From NCBI GenBank assembly GCA_005884925.1, contig VAYU01000026.1:41662-105661 (forward strand): a DNA stretch of 64,000 nt, written 5' to 3'. Every line of letters starts with the position of its first letter. The stretch's first letter is position 1. This stretch comes from Actinomycetota bacterium (GTDB lineage: Bacteria > Actinomycetota > UBA4738 > HRBIN12). Under the pieces are notes generated by a model that was not told the DNA's origin, searched no databases, and saw nothing but the letters and a program-made list of their open reading frames with translations. The position numbers were made by a program, and so were the translations under genes. Below, piece after piece: positions 33,413 to 41,529 of this stretch.

Positions 33413-34508
33413 TCAGTCGCGCGGCCGGCGCTTCTGCGGATCGAGGATCGACAAGGGCGCGACCGTCGCCGGCGCCGTCCCGTCCCCGACGGCGACCTCG
33501 ACCTTCTCGCCGTCCGCGGCGAAGTCGGTATCCAGCACCGCGAGACCGATCGTCCCCACGCGGGGGCTGGAAGCAGGCGACGTGACGACACCCACGTCTC
33601 GGCCGTCCTGGGTGACGGCCGCCCCGTAGTCAGGCGCCGCGTCCCCTTCGATCTGGAGGGTCTTGAACCGCTTCGGTGGGTCCTCCCCTCGTTCGCGCAA
33701 CGCCGTCGCCCCGACGCATCCGGTGTCCGTCTTGATGAACGGGTCCATCGACAGGTCCCACGGGGAACGCTCGCCGGGGTCGTAGTCCACCGCGATGATG
33801 ATCAGGCCGACCTCCGTTCGAGCGAGGTCGATCGCGGTCAACCCGAACGGCACCGCCCCGGCCGCGAGGAGCGCGTCCCAGACTGCTTGCGCATCGTCCG
33901 GCGCCATGATCACCTCGTACCCGTGCTCGCCGCTGAACCCGGTGCGGGTCACCGTGGCCGGCACGCCGGCGACGGTCACCTCTTCAGGCCAGAACCGGAA
34001 GTACCTCAGCTCCCCGAGGTCGCGATCGACCAGCGGCTGCAGCGTGACCTGCGAGGTGGGGCCCTGGACGGCGATCATCCGCGAGATCATCCGTGCGGTG
34101 CTCGACGCGCGCATCCAGGTCGCTCGCGGTATCACCGAACCAGTCTTGGAGAGCCGCGGTGTTGATCATGACCCAGAAGCGATCCTCGGCGAACCGGTAC
34201 ACGTTGCCGTCGTCGACCATGGAACCGTCAGCGTTCACGAACGCGCCGTACCGGACCTGGCCGGGCTGCGTCCCGTCCACCGTGTTGGTGAACCGTCGCT
34301 GGATCGATAGCGCCGCGTCCGGCCCCGTCACCTCGTACTTGCATGTCGAGAAGAGGTCCCAGATCCCGGTGCCGGTGCGAACCGCCTCATACTCTTCCAG
34401 CGGGTCCCGACCCTCGTGAATCGTCCAGGGGTACCCGTCCTCCCATATCGTCTCGGCCCCGTTGGCCTCGTGCCACGCGTGCAGCGGCGAGCGCTTGTCC
34501 TCGGTCAT
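33413..34508 (-). pseudogene. GcvT-like aminomethyltransferase with a frameshift
   Basis: Two overlapping frames together make one GcvT-family protein. The first (from ATG 34508) runs through VTGPDAALSIQRRFTNTVDG and VRYGAFVNADGSMVDDG to about DLDARVEHRTDDLA. The family pattern then resumes in the other frame as MIAVQGPTSQ, TRTGFSGEHGYEV and the end LSILDPQKRRP. The switch falls near 34078-34085, where GATGAT-type repeats occur, and removing one base restores the frame. The neighbour at 34545 is an intact paralogue with the same block order. It may be a true pseudogene or an assembly error. Confidence 0.75.
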
Positions 34509-34544
34509 CAAGGGTGTCTCCTCCAGTCGTGGACGCCGCAGACC

Positions 34545-35630
34545 TCAGCGGCGCGGCTTCTCCTTGGCGGGGTCGTAGATCGCGAGCACGTCGACGGTAC
34601 CCGTCATCGTCCCGCCGTCGTGCTCGATCGAGACGCGGGTCCCGGGGGCAGCAAGATCCGTTGGCAGCACGGCGAGGCCGATCGGTCCGAACCGCGGACT
34701 GTCGGCCGGCGACGTCAGGACCCCGACCGCCTCGCCGCCGTCCACGATGGCAGATCCGTACTCGGGAAGGGCGTCCCCGTCCAACCGCACGGTCACGAAC
34801 CGGTTCGGCGGCGCCGCGGCCACCGCGCGCAGCTTCTCGGTTCCCATGTTCAGCTCGTGGAGCGACACGAACCGGTCGAGGCCGAGGTCGAACGGGGTCC
34901 GCTGGTGCGGCTCGTAGTCGTAGTCCGTCACGATCATCCCGACCTCCACGCGGATCGGCTCGATCACATCCGCGCCGTACGGTGTCGCGCCGGCACCTTC
35001 GACCGCCTCCCAGAGTGCCTCGGCATGCTCCGGACGCAGGAAGACCTCGTACCCCAGCTCGCCGCTGAACCCCGTTCGCGAGAGCCACACGGGCACGCCG
35101 CCGACCTGTACCTGCTCCGGCAGGAAATGGAAGTACCGGAGCGCGCCGAGGTCCGCGTCCGTGATCGTCCGCATCAGCTCGCGGCTCTTCGGGCCCTGGA
35201 TCTGCATGCTCGGAAGCTCCGGGGCGATGTATCGCACCTCGACGTCGAGGCCCTTGGATGCCGCGCTGAAGTACTCCTCGCGCTCGTCCGAGTTGGTACA
35301 CACCCACAGGTGGTCCTCGGCGAAGCGGAAGACGGTCCCGTCGTCCACCAGGAGCCCGTCTTCGTCGACGAACGGACCGTAGCGGACCTGGCCGGCGGTC
35401 ATGCCGACGATGTCGGCGGCGTGCACGCGTTGGGCGGCTTCGACCGCGTCCGGCCCGGTGAACTCCCACTTGTTGAGGGGCGACAGGTCCCACATCCCCA
35501 CCCCCTCGCGGATCGCGCGGTACTCGGCCGCGGGGTCGCCGAAGTTCGTCACCCAGAGCCACCCTGCCTCGTCCGAGAAGCCGGCGGCCTTCGTGGACGT
35601 GATGGGGTGGAACGCCGTCTCCCTCGCCAT
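34545..35630 (-). CDS. GcvT-family aminomethyltransferase/folate-binding protein
   Basis: A 361-residue GcvT-like protein. Blocks seen: MWDLSPLNKWEFTGPDA, GQVRYGPFVDEDGLLVDDG (folate-binding region), MQIQGPKSRELM, LSRTGFSGELGYEVFL and GVLTSPADSPRFGPIGLAVL. Members transfer methyl or aminomethyl groups to THF, as in the glycine cleavage T protein, DMSP demethylase and glycine-betaine or sarcosine demethylases. No gcvH or gcvP is nearby, so a demethylase-type role is more likely than glycine cleavage. The paralogue at 33413 is downstream. The start at 35630 matches the family; the 808-residue track ORF is read-through. Confidence 0.85.
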   Translation of the reverse strand: MARETAFHPITSTKAAGFSDEAGWLWVTNFGDPAAEYRAIREGVGMWDLSPLNKWEFTGPDAVEAAQRVHAADIVGMTAGQVRYGPFVDEDGLLVDDGTVFRFAEDHLWVCTNSDEREEYFSAASKGLDVEVRYIAPELPSMQIQGPKSRELMRTITDADLGALRYFHFLPEQVQVGGVPVWLSRTGFSGELGYEVFLRPEHAEALWEAVEGAGATPYGADVIEPIRVEVGMIVTDYDYEPHQRTPFDLGLDRFVSLHELNMGTEKLRAVAAAPPNRFVTVRLDGDALPEYGSAIVDGGEAVGVLTSPADSPRFGPIGLAVLPTDLAAPGTRVSIEHDGGTMTGTVDVLAIYDPAKEKPRR

Positions 35631-35662
35631 GGGCTTGTTGTACCGCACGGCTGAACCGCGAT

Positions 35663-36286
35663 TCAAGTCTGCGAGGTCGCGGCGCCGGCCTCGGAGCGGC
35701 CGGGGGTGCAGCGGATCGTCTCGGCCTCGGTGACGATGGCGTCGACGCCGAGGTCGAAGCTCCCGGCGGGAAGCTCGTGCGGCAGGACCTGGAGGTCGAA
35801 GGCGAGCGCGATCCGCGGTGCGCCCCGACGCGTACGGCGGAGGAATCGGTCGTAGAAGCCGCCCCCGTATCCGACGCGATGCCCGGACCGATCGAAGGCG
35901 ACCCCCGGCGCCACGACCAGATCGAGCGCCTCGGGCGTGAGGATCGTCCCGTCGGCCGGTTCGCGACCGCCGAACGACGTCCCCGTCAGCGGGTGTCCCG
36001 GCTCGTACACGACCGCTTCCAGATCCCTGCCACCCTCGATCCGCGGTAAACAGACCCGGATCCCACGGGCATGCAGCGCGTCGAGGAGCGGCGGAGTCGA
36101 CACCTCCGAGCCGAAGGACCAGAACCCCATCACGACCCCGACGCCCTCGAGTTCGGGAAGGGCGAGGAACCGCCGATGGATCACGGTGCTGCGCGCGATG
36201 CGCTCGGCCTCGCCGAGCGCATCGCGCGCAGCGAGCACGGACCTTCGGATGTCGCGCTTCGCCCGCTTCAGCTCGGACGCCCGCAT
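35663..36286 (-). CDS. 5-formyltetrahydrofolate cyclo-ligase
   Basis: A 207-residue enzyme converting 5-formyl-THF to 5,10-methenyl-THF with ATP. KRAKRDIRRSVLAARDAL is the substrate- and ATP-binding start. VVAPGVAFDRSGHRVGYGGGFYDRFL is the family signature. ATG 36286 shares one base with the stop of the LLM gene. It belongs to the one-carbon cluster with ftcD, fchA and fhs. Confidence 0.95.
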   Translation of the reverse strand: MRASELKRAKRDIRRSVLAARDALGEAERIARSTVIHRRFLALPELEGVGVVMGFWSFGSEVSTPPLLDALHARGIRVCLPRIEGGRDLEAVVYEPGHPLTGTSFGGREPADGTILTPEALDLVVAPGVAFDRSGHRVGYGGGFYDRFLRRTRRGAPRIALAFDLQVLPHELPAGSFDLGVDAIVTEAETIRCTPGRSEAGAATSQT

Positions 36287-37167
36287 CAGGCGCGGAGCGT
36301 CGCGGCGAGGAGCTCCGAGCGATCCGCCGGACCCGCGGCGACCGCGACCAGCCACGTGGCGCCGACGCCCTCGATCCGGTCACGGAACCGGCGGAGGTCG
36401 TCCGCGGTTCCCCGCCAGATGTCCATGGCGAGGCCCTTGCCCGCCCGCTCCGCCTCGAGCGTTGCGAGCTCGTTCGCGTCCCGGCCGACCAGCATGATCC
36501 CGGCCCAGGTGGGCGGAACCTCGGCCGGGTCCCTACGGGCGTCGGCGGCGAACCTCGCCAGATCCGCCGCACGAGCCACGAACGTGTCGGTATCGAGCCC
36601 CCACGCGTTCCACCCGTCCGCCGCCCGGGCGGCGACCCCGATCGCGGCATCCTTCGTGCCGCCCACCCAGACGGGCGGCGAGCCCGGGGGCAGGAGCGGA
36701 CCCGCGAGCGCCGGTATCCGCTGGCGGCCCGGCCACGGGCTCCCCGCGAAGAGCGCCCGGAGCGCCAGGACGGTCTCCTCCAAGAGGGCGAGGCGCTCGG
36801 GGAACGGCGGGTAATCGAGCCCGAGCGCCGCATGCTCGGCGCGGCCGTTCGCGTCACCCACCCCGAGCCCGAGGACGGCGTGGCCGCCCGTGACGTGATC
36901 GAGCGCCGCCGCTTGCTTCGCCAGCATGCCGACCGGACGGAACCCCGCCCGGGTGACGAGCACCCCGACACCGAGGCCGGGGTTCACGGCCCCGATCGCC
37001 GCCAGCAGGGTGTAGGGCTCGAGCGACGGCCGGTCGGGCGCCCCCGGCGGGAACAGGTGATCCGAGGCGAACACCGCGTCGAAGCCGGCGGCGGCGGCGC
37101 GACCCGCGGACGCCAGCGGCTTCGCGGGCTCAGCGGTGAAGACGGAGAGCACCACCCCCAGCTTCAT
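36286..37167 (-). CDS. LLM-class (F420-dependent) oxidoreductase
   Basis: A 293-residue luciferase-like TIM-barrel protein. MKLGVVLSVF, FDAVFASDHLF, LGLGVGDANGRAEHAAL, PPVWVGGTKDAAIGVAARAADGW and the C-terminal VGATWLVAVAAG follow the F420-dependent LLM pattern common in actinobacteria. The substrate is unknown. It overlaps the ROK kinase stop by four bases and the 5-FCL start by one, so it belongs to that operon. FMN instead of F420 cannot be excluded. Confidence 0.85.
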   Translation of the reverse strand: MKLGVVLSVFTAEPAKPLASAGRAAAAGFDAVFASDHLFPPGAPDRPSLEPYTLLAAIGAVNPGLGVGVLVTRAGFRPVGMLAKQAAALDHVTGGHAVLGLGVGDANGRAEHAALGLDYPPFPERLALLEETVLALRALFAGSPWPGRQRIPALAGPLLPPGSPPVWVGGTKDAAIGVAARAADGWNAWGLDTDTFVARAADLARFAADARRDPAEVPPTWAGIMLVGRDANELATLEAERAGKGLAMDIWRGTADDLRRFRDRIEGVGATWLVAVAAGPADRSELLAATLRA

Positions 37168-38111
37168 CGGTGATCCTCCAGCGCCAACAACGCGGCGCCG
37201 ATCGCCGCGCTGTCCGTCCCGAGGTGGGCCTCCACGATCGGAACGGCGGGGCGGTACTGAGCGGCTTCCACCGCATCGACGAACGCAGTGCGTGCGGGGT
37301 CCAAGAGGAGGTCGCCGGCACCGCCGACGCCGCCCCCGACGACGACGGTCGCGGGATCCAACACGTTGACCAACCCGGCGATCCCCTCCCCCAGTCGACG
37401 CCCCACTTCCGTGACGATGCCGCGCGCAACGGCATCGCCGTCGCGCGCGGCATCCACGACCATGTGTCCGGTGACGGCGTCCGGATCCCCGCCGGCACGC
37501 GCCGCGAGCGGCGCATGCCGGCGCGCCGCGGCTCGGCCCTCACGCGTGATGGCCGAGCCGCTCGCCACCGTCTCCCAGCACCCACGGTTGCCACAGCCGC
37601 AGACGGGCCCGTCCGGCTCCACGACGATGTGGCCCACCTCCGCTGCGAATCCGTGGGCGCCCCGGTAGAGCGAACCCCCGAGGATCAAGCCGCCGCCGAT
37701 CCCGGTGCCGACCCCGATGTAGAGCACATGCGCGACCCCGCGGGCCGCCCCGACCCGGTACTCGCCGTAGGCACCGGCCGTGCAGTCGTTCTCGACGATC
37801 ACCCGCGTCCCGGCCGCCCGCCCGACCACCTCGGCGATCGGGGCATCGCGCCAGGCGAGGTTGGGCGCGAACCGCAGGACGCCCGTGCCCTCCTCGACGA
37901 GCCCGGCGGCCCCTACGCCGACCGCGACGACGTCGGGGTCCGACACGTCGCCGAGTGCCGCGACCAGGGTCGCGAGTGTGGCGTCCATGTCGTCGGCGGG
38001 TGTCGGACGCACGGATCGCGCCAGCTCCTTGCCCTCGTCCGTCACCCGCAACGCAACGATCTTCGTGCCGCCGACATCGATGCCGACGGCCTGAGATGCC
38101 GCCTCGCTCAT
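37164..38111 (-). CDS. ROK-family glucokinase
   Basis: A 315-residue sugar kinase. The ATP motif is VGIDVGGTKIVALRV. The catalytic region reads VENDCTAGAYGEY and GVGTGIGGGLILGG. The ROK zinc motif is seen as CGCGNRGCWE, and the second phosphate motif as DPATVVVGGGVG. Glucose is the likely substrate by similarity to actinobacterial GlkA. It overlaps the small cysteine protein upstream by four bases. Confidence 0.9.
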   Translation of the reverse strand: MSEAASQAVGIDVGGTKIVALRVTDEGKELARSVRPTPADDMDATLATLVAALGDVSDPDVVAVGVGAAGLVEEGTGVLRFAPNLAWRDAPIAEVVGRAAGTRVIVENDCTAGAYGEYRVGAARGVAHVLYIGVGTGIGGGLILGGSLYRGAHGFAAEVGHIVVEPDGPVCGCGNRGCWETVASGSAITREGRAAARRHAPLAARAGGDPDAVTGHMVVDAARDGDAVARGIVTEVGRRLGEGIAGLVNVLDPATVVVGGGVGGAGDLLLDPARTAFVDAVEAAQYRPAVPIVEAHLGTDSAAIGAALLALEDHR

Positions 38112-38419
38112 CCGATGTCGATCTTCTCGAGCCGCGTGGGGCCTGGCTGCGCCCCCTCGGTGGGGTGCATCTCATCGGCTCGGGCGTCGATCACCCCGCG
38201 GAACGCGAGCAGCATCTCCGTGCCCGCCTTCAGCAGGTGTTCGATCACTTCGGGCTTGAGCGGTTGGACGGCGGTGACGGCCATGCAGATAGGGCACCAC
38301 GCGACCGGGCATCCACCCTGCACATGGGGACCGTCCGACGCAGCGGGGTCCGGCACGTCGCTCGCCGGCACGTGGGCGCTCGTCCGCCTCGCGCGCCCGT
38401 CCTTCGCGGCCTCGGCCAT
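38108..38419 (-). CDS. Small protein with a CPVAWCPIC cysteine cluster (103 aa)
   Basis: A disordered N-terminal third leads to GGCPVAWCPICMAVTAV, then two helices (PEVIEHLLKAGTEMLLAFRG). The three cysteines could bind a metal. Small proteins of this shape sit between ROK glucokinase, ArsA ATPase and SRPBCC genes in other actinobacteria (possibly DUF5304, from memory). The function is unknown. It lies two bases from the ArsA stop and overlaps the ROK start. Confidence 0.65.
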   Translation of the reverse strand: MAEAAKDGRARRTSAHVPASDVPDPAASDGPHVQGGCPVAWCPICMAVTAVQPLKPEVIEHLLKAGTEMLLAFRGVIDARADEMHPTEGAQPGPTRLEKIDIG

Positions 38420-38421
38420 CG

Positions 38422-39615
38422 TCAGCCCCTTTCCGGGTCTGCGGGTTGGGACCCGCGACCGAACATGATCTCCAGATGGTCGCCCGCGAAGTTCGCCTCG
38501 CGGACGACCATGCGTTTGAGCGACTGCGGGAGGATCAGGTTGCGCTTGTACGACCCCACTCGGACCACCAGCTCCTCGCCGCGCCGGTGGATGTCCATGT
38601 CATCGCGGGAGACGAACGGGAGCCGCATCCGCAACACGTACCCGTCGTCGCGCTTGCGCACCCTGATCGGGTCGTCGTGATGGAGGATCGAGACGGCGTT
38701 CAGTTCTCCGTAGACCTCCTCCGCCATCTCCTCGAGCAGGGGGATCCCCACCATCTCGCGATCGAACAATCGGGACAGGAGGATCGGCACGGGCTCGAAC
38801 GACTCGTGCACCGTCGCCAGATGTTCCGCCTGGATGTCCTTCCATTTCCCGAAGTACGGGTCTGTGACGTCGGGCGGCAGGACCCTGTTGACGACCACGG
38901 CGTCGACGCGATAGCCGAAGAGTCCCAGGTACGTGTAGGTCCGGCGGGCCTCGCTGATCACCATCTTCTCGGGGTTGACCACCAACCGGACCGAGGAGAC
39001 GGCCTCGTCGGTCAGGATGCCCTTCACCGCATCCAGGTTCCGGTGGAGCCGTTCCACCGCCTCGAAGACCTGATCCGACGCGATGGGGAGCGAGGTCATC
39101 CTCGACACGAGCGGGCGGACCGCCTTCACCACTTTTCGCTCCACGGGGAAGATTCGCTCGATGTACCAGCTCATGATCTCGGGCAGGGACAAGAGCCGCA
39201 GCGTCTCGGCCGTGGGTGCGCAATCGACGACGAGACAGTCGTACTTCCCGCTCTGGACGTGGGTCTTCACATCGATCAACGCGAAGATCTCGTCGAGACC
39301 CGGGATCACGGTCAGCTCTTCGGCCTGGATGGTCTCGGTGCCCGCCCAGTTCATCAGCTGGACCATGTAGTCCTGGATGTCGCGCCAGTTGTCCTCGAGC
39401 CGTTCCTGCGCGTCGATCTCCTGCCCCCACAGGTGCTGGATGATCGGGGTCGGGGCGCTCCCGATCCTCGTCTCGAAGGAATCCGCGAGGGAGTGCGCGG
39501 GATCGGTCGACATCACCAACGTGCGCTGACCGGCCTCGGCGGCCCGCACCGCGGTGGCCGCCGCGACGGTCGTCTTGCCGACCCCACCCTTGCCGGTGAA
39601 CAAGATGACGCGCAT
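38422..39615 (-). CDS. ArsA/Get3-family ATPase with C-terminal HSP20-like domain
   Basis: A 397-residue protein. The deviant Walker A is FTGKGGVGKTTVAAATA. Switch regions are MSTDPAHSLADSF and VDCAPTAETLRLLSLPE, and the A-loop-like VVNRVLPPDV follows. The last 90 residues (LRMRLPFVSRDDMDIHRRGEELVVRVG) form an alpha-crystallin/HSP20-like domain, as in actinobacterial and chloroplast ArsA proteins. These likely handle hydrophobic or membrane clients rather than arsenite; no ars genes are present. TAGGCT ends six bases before the ATG. Confidence 0.9.
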   Translation of the reverse strand: MRVILFTGKGGVGKTTVAAATAVRAAEAGQRTLVMSTDPAHSLADSFETRIGSAPTPIIQHLWGQEIDAQERLEDNWRDIQDYMVQLMNWAGTETIQAEELTVIPGLDEIFALIDVKTHVQSGKYDCLVVDCAPTAETLRLLSLPEIMSWYIERIFPVERKVVKAVRPLVSRMTSLPIASDQVFEAVERLHRNLDAVKGILTDEAVSSVRLVVNPEKMVISEARRTYTYLGLFGYRVDAVVVNRVLPPDVTDPYFGKWKDIQAEHLATVHESFEPVPILLSRLFDREMVGIPLLEEMAEEVYGELNAVSILHHDDPIRVRKRDDGYVLRMRLPFVSRDDMDIHRRGEELVVRVGSYKRNLILPQSLKRMVVREANFAGDHLEIMFGRGSQPADPERG

Positions 39616-39621
39616 CGAGCC

Positions 39622-39627
39622 AGCCTA
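39622..39627 (-). promoter_or_regulatory. -10 box of a leaderless promoter (ArsA ATPase)
   Basis: TAGGCT-N6-ATG on the minus strand. Confidence 0.55.
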
Positions 39628-39646
39628 GCCTCGCGACCCTCCGACG

Positions 39647-40399
39647 TCAGCGGGTCGCAAGCAGGGCGAGGACCGCGATGACGTTGATGGTCGCGTGCGC
39701 CGCGATCGAGGCGACGAGCGTCCGCCGATGTTCGAAGACCGAGGCGAGGATCACACCCATCAGCGCGAGCCCGAAGAACCGGATCGGCTCGACGTGCACG
39801 AACGCGAAGAACGAACCCGAGAGGAGCGCGGCCCGAACGAACCGCATCCGGCCACGCAGTCCCTGGAACAGGAACCCTCGGAAGTAGATCTCTTCGCAGA
39901 TCGGGGCGAGGAACACCGCCATCACGGCGTTGATCACGAGCCAGGGACCTGCGACGTCCTGGAGCGGCGTCGAGACGGTCGGCCGGTGACCGGTGATGGC
40001 GCTGACGACCTCGGTCGTGATCGCGATCGCGACCGTTCCCGCGAGCATGGCCCCTAGCCCCGCGCCGACCCCGGCGAAGACGTCGCGGGCGCGCCAACCG
40101 CCACGGCGCAGGCCGAGTGGCGCCAGCGAACCCCGGGTGCGACGGACGTAGATGACGATCGGAACGAGCAGGCTGAGCTGTTGCGCCGCCGTGACGAGAA
40201 CGGCCCCGCCGTCGGAGCCCCATCCCAGGAAGCCGAACACGAGGTAGTTCGCGAACAGCACCAACCCGAACGGCAGCAACGCGATCGGGAGGAACTCTTC
40301 GAGGTTCCACACGCCGAGGGGCCATCGGTCCGCGCCGTCCGGACGAGGCGGGACGGGTGGACCGACCGGCCGCACCGCCGCGAGCGGCTCGACGCTCAT
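39647..40399 (-). CDS. CPBP-family intramembrane protease (Rce1-like)
   Basis: A 250-residue protein with about seven hydrophobic segments. The conserved motifs are CEEIYFRGFLFQGL (catalytic Glu pair and Arg), FFAFVHVEP and the final HATINVIA. These are the three CPBP/Rce1 motifs. The natural substrate is unknown; bacterial members process or immobilise small peptides or protect against bacteriocins. It overlaps the SRPBCC gene by one base. Confidence 0.9.
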   Translation of the reverse strand: MSVEPLAAVRPVGPPVPPRPDGADRWPLGVWNLEEFLPIALLPFGLVLFANYLVFGFLGWGSDGGAVLVTAAQQLSLLVPIVIYVRRTRGSLAPLGLRRGGWRARDVFAGVGAGLGAMLAGTVAIAITTEVVSAITGHRPTVSTPLQDVAGPWLVINAVMAVFLAPICEEIYFRGFLFQGLRGRMRFVRAALLSGSFFAFVHVEPIRFFGLALMGVILASVFEHRRTLVASIAAHATINVIAVLALLATR

Positions 40400-40839
40400 C
40401 AGCCCATCTCGACGCGTCGCTTCAGACGTTCGAGCGCGTTCTCGATGACCCGACGGGCTCCCTCGGTCCTGATGAACCCGGGAACGAGCGGTCCGAGCTC
40501 GACGGCCAGACGGTAGGTGACCTGGGTCGTGTCCGGATCGACCTCATCGAGGAGGTACTCGCCGCGCACGTCGCGGACGGCTCCGTGGGCATCGGTGGAA
40601 TCCCACGAGATGGCGGTGTCTCCGGGCGCGTACCGATAGCGAAGCGTGTAGGACGCCTTGCCGAGGACGGGGACGTCGACCTCGAACGCGACCTCGGTCG
40701 GCCGGCCGCCTTCGCCCCGCTCGCGGACGTCCGCGGACCGGACGTCGGCCCATTCCGGGTAGGCCTCGTAGTCCTCGATCACCTCGACGACGTCGTCGAT
40801 GGGCGCCTCGATCAGGATCGACCCCTCGGCGTGTTCCAT
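40399..40839 (-). CDS. SRPBCC-family (START-like) protein
   Basis: A 146-residue protein beginning EGSILIEAPIDDVVEVIEDYEAYPEWAD, the standard opening of polyketide-cyclase/START-like domains. The long C-terminal helix (GARRVIENALERLKRR) closes the hydrophobic cavity. It probably binds a lipid or hydrophobic ligand. TAGCAT lies seven bases before the ATG and overlaps the stop of the upstream zinc-ribbon gene. Location near ArsA and CPBP genes suggests a membrane or lipid theme, which is inference. Confidence 0.85.
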   Translation of the reverse strand: MEHAEGSILIEAPIDDVVEVIEDYEAYPEWADVRSADVRERGEGGRPTEVAFEVDVPVLGKASYTLRYRYAPGDTAISWDSTDAHGAVRDVRGEYLLDEVDPDTTQVTYRLAVELGPLVPGFIRTEGARRVIENALERLKRRVEMG

Positions 40840-40846
40840 GAGAGCA

Positions 40847-40852
40847 ATGCTA
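40847..40852 (-). promoter_or_regulatory. -10 box of a leaderless promoter (SRPBCC gene)
   Basis: TAGCAT-N7-ATG; its TAG is also the stop codon of the upstream gene. Confidence 0.5.
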
Positions 40853-41488
40853 CCGGTGGGTCGCGGTCACGACGCCGAACACCAGCAGCCCCACGCCGAC
40901 GAACACCACACCGACGAGCGCCCACATCAAGACCTTCGTCTCCACGATCAGGTCGCCGCCCTGTGCCAGCCGGTGCGCCTCGACCGCGGACATCGCGTAG
41001 ACGCTGACCCCCGCGACGAGGAACAACGCGAACGCAGCGACGAGCGCTCCGGAGCCGGCGGCAGCGATCGCCAGCAAGACGCCGAGGCCGAACGTGACCG
41101 CGAACAACACCCCCCGCGCGAGCCCGTCGATCCCGCGGCCGAGCGCACGGTGTCCGAGCCCGGGGAAGATCAACGAGCGGATCGCCGCGTCGCGAGGCTC
41201 GATCCGTGTCCGTTCCCCGGGGGCCCGCATCACCTGGGCGAACGGCGTGCCACACGTCGCGCAGGAATCGAGCTGGATCGGGTTCTTCCCACCGCACACG
41301 GGGCATGGCCAGAAGGGCATCGGTCGTTCTGCCCGCTCGGTGGTCGCGCCGGTCGCTATCTCCGTCGGCTGCGCGGCGGGAGGAGGTTCGGGAGCTCGAC
41401 CGAGCGGCGCGAAGCACTGACCGCACCACGCTGCGTCCTCGGAAACCAATGCGCCGCAGTTGGGACACCGGAGGTCGTCGTCGGGCAC
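40850..41488 (-). CDS. Zinc-ribbon membrane protein
   Basis: A 212-residue protein with two zinc ribbons: CPNCG with CGQC (residues 8-28), and CPVCGG with CATCGTPF (about 65-90). Three or four hydrophobic helices follow (GVLFAVTFGLGVLLAIAA, AFALFLVAGVSVYAM, VLMWALVGVVFVGVGLLVFG). It looks like a sensor or scaffold at the membrane; no family function is known to me. The GTG at 41488 is supported by TACCCT exactly six bases before it. The track ORF's longer start is not needed. Confidence 0.75.
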   Translation of the reverse strand: MPDDDLRCPNCGALVSEDAAWCGQCFAPLGRAPEPPPAAQPTEIATGATTERAERPMPFWPCPVCGGKNPIQLDSCATCGTPFAQVMRAPGERTRIEPRDAAIRSLIFPGLGHRALGRGIDGLARGVLFAVTFGLGVLLAIAAAGSGALVAAFALFLVAGVSVYAMSAVEAHRLAQGGDLIVETKVLMWALVGVVFVGVGLLVFGVVTATHR

Positions 41489-41494
41489 GGCCGA

Positions 41495-41500
41495 AGGGTA
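41495..41500 (-). promoter_or_regulatory. -10 box of a leaderless promoter (zinc-ribbon protein)
   Basis: TACCCT-N6-GTG on the minus strand. Confidence 0.5.
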
Positions 41501-41529
41501 CCCCTCGGGCGATACGCGATGAACGACCT

